In this document: positions 62,996-64,000 of the stretch, one piece after another
How positions within the stretch are numbered: the first letter of the stretch is position 1
Layout: every line of letters begins with the position of its first letter
Assembly (NCBI RefSeq): GCF_958295425.1
Contig: NC_081143.1
Coordinates: 21,401,322-21,465,321 of the forward strand
DNA from: Solea solea
Lineage: Eukaryota > Chordata > Actinopteri > Pleuronectiformes > Soleidae
Length of the DNA stretch: 64,000 bases
Reading direction: 5' to 3'
Position numbers and translations under genes: made by a program
Notes under the pieces: generated by a model
What the model was told of the DNA's origin: nothing
Seen by the model: only the letters and a program-made list of their open reading frames with translations
Database searches by the model: none

Positions 62996-63135
62996 ACGAC
63001 TGTGGGTTTGAGTGTGTGTGTGTGTGGACGACTGAGTGTGTGTATGTGGAAGACCGCGTGGGTGGACGACAGTGTGTGGGTGGGTGGGTGGGTGGGTGTA
63101 CGGACGGACGACTGAGTGTGTGGACGACTGACTTG
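62812..63135 (+). repeat. (GT)n/GGACGACTG compound minisatellite
   Basis: GT runs are interrupted by GGACGACTG(T/A)GTG and GGTTTGAGTG units, ending with a (GGTG)n stretch. The open frames across it are repeat artefacts. Confidence 0.95.
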
Positions 63136-63479
63136 GACTGACGTTAATCTGACCTTTAGACTAACACTCCAATTGACTTTACTCCACCAGAAAGGTGAAC
63201 AAAATTTATGCTGCAAGACTGGCAAGATGCACACAATTAGACAACAAGCTAATTCAAATTCTTTAAAAAACAGGTAACATTTTTACCTTTTCAGGTAAGT
63301 ATTAAAGGCCTTTGCCACATGATCTTTGTGGGTAAATCGTGTCCACTCAAGTTAAGTTAATTTGCATCTAAACATTTACAATGCCTGACACAATGGCATT
63401 ACAATAATCTATTTTTCTGTTTTGCGTTACTGAGTGCAAAGGCCTTTATTTACACACTGACGCATGCCAAGACTGCCGT

Positions 63480-63640
63480 CATGGCATGTGTCACTGTCTC
63501 TCTCTAACTGTTCTGTCTGTCTCTCTCTCTCTCTCGCTGGTCTGTCTGTCTCTCTCTCTGGTCTGTCTGTGTGTCTGGTATCTGTCTGTGTGTCCTGTGT
63601 GTTTTGTATCCGTCTGTCTGTCCTGTGTCAGATTTAGGCT
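63480..63640 (+). repeat. (TCTG)/(TCTC)n tract
   Basis: TCTGTCTG and TCTCTCTC runs of about 150 bp. Between it and the window end (to 64000) no exon is recognised. Confidence 0.9.
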
Positions 63641-64000
63641 TAGATTTCTTTTTTAGTCTCAACTTAAATGGATGATTTTAGAGTTGATTAGTCTTGAGCC
63701 GTCTGATTTCTGCAGGAAATTCTGGTACCTTATTTTGAAATGGCTGTAATTTAAATATTTAATTTTGGTCTTGAGTCTCAGTTATCATAGTTGCAACTTG
63801 GACTGTTGACAAATGTGGAAGCTGATGAATCATGTAGTAAATGCATCAAATTAGAATCTTTTCTCAACTGGTAATTGCTTTGATAAGATAACTGGTTCCT
63901 GATTTGATTATGAAGCTAAACTTTTGATTTATATGCAAGTGTAGTCACATTAGATTGTAGGTGTTATTCAGCCCATGGATAATGTTATGAATATACCTTA

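Larger units (their letters stand above)
59815..63271 (+). ncRNA. Candidate multi-exon transcript with little coding capacity
   Basis: Predicted exons: about 59815-59855 (ending CAGAATG|GTGAGA), 61588-61662, 62124-62150 (weak), 62586-62650 and 63191-63271. They have good pyrimidine tracts and donors (ATAG|GTGAGT, TTAAG|GTAAAA, ACAG|GTAACA). The only ATG at the end of exon 1 opens a 25-residue ORF (MEQPASCSRRPGR...) that stops with TAG exactly at the exon 2 boundary. A coding gene of this form would be a nonsense-mediated decay target, so a non-coding or small-RNA host transcript is more likely. I searched by eye for box C/D and H/ACA snoRNAs in the introns and found none convincing. It may run past the window. 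Unrecognised. Confidence 0.3.

Noticed and set aside
62791..63234. Long minus-strand open frame of His/Thr repeats.
   Set aside because: It is a translation of the (GT)n/GGACGACTG minisatellite.
63815..63905. Box C/D-like pair (TGATGAA ... CTGA) about 80 nt apart, possible snoRNA.
   Set aside because: No complementary terminal stem and no convincing C'/D' boxes.

Overview
The window is vertebrate nuclear DNA and almost certainly from a ray-finned, probably percomorph, fish. Genes are split into many short exons with GT-AG introns. CA/GT microsatellites are abundant. The dispersed repeats are types I know from fish genomes: a tRNA-head SINE, hAT MITEs, a non-LTR reverse-transcriptase fragment, Penelope-like tails and an AACGATTA-type repeat. 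Family and species assignments rest on recognition, not on a search.

Layout. Minus strand, 4007-12240: slc25a10, a complete 11-exon mitochondrial dicarboxylate carrier (286 aa). Minus strand, 16079-16747: an intronless claudin (222 aa). Minus strand, 20175-22473: a three-exon GIMAP-type AIG1 GTPase (338 aa) with a charged coiled coil and hydrophobic C-terminal segments. Minus strand, 23969-24490: a small spliced gene that I do not recognise, encoding a 105-residue secreted, cysteine-bearing protein, with its own TATA box and poly(A) signal. Minus strand, 26903-28234: a two-exon RASD-family (Dexras/Rhes-like) GTPase of 388 aa with a long N-terminal extension and an altered G3 box. Plus strand, 29367-42753: mycbpap (20 exons, 839 aa). 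Plus strand, 47482-55472: epn3 (12 coding exons, 617 aa), with a 5' non-coding exon near 44 kb that carries a 19-codon upstream ORF. Plus strand, from about 59.8 kb to beyond 63.2 kb: a TATA-driven set of short candidate exons with almost no coding capacity, possibly a non-coding transcript. It may continue past the window.

Adjacent mycbpap-epn3 matches the human 17q21.33 order, and human SLC25A10 is at 17q25.3, so the block looks like the fish counterpart of human chromosome 17. The genes do not form a pathway. They cover mitochondrial transport, tight junctions, immune-type GTPase, Ras-like signalling, ciliary/sperm biology and clathrin endocytosis.

Most interesting items: (1) the small secreted-protein gene at 23.97-24.49 kb; (2) the RASD-like GTPase with Arg in place of the near-invariant G3 glycine; (3) slc25a10 exon 3 squeezed between a (CTCCT)n polypyrimidine tract and a (CA)n that starts about 12 nt inside the next intron, plus a GC-AG intron in the same gene; (4) a head-to-head Penelope-like relic in a mycbpap intron with decayed hammerhead-like cores; (5) the orphan multi-exon transcript near the right edge, with repeated TGGCC(G/A)CTGTG motifs. 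Exon boundaries were set by hand from splice sites, reading frame and family alignment from memory, and every CDS given here sums to a multiple of three.
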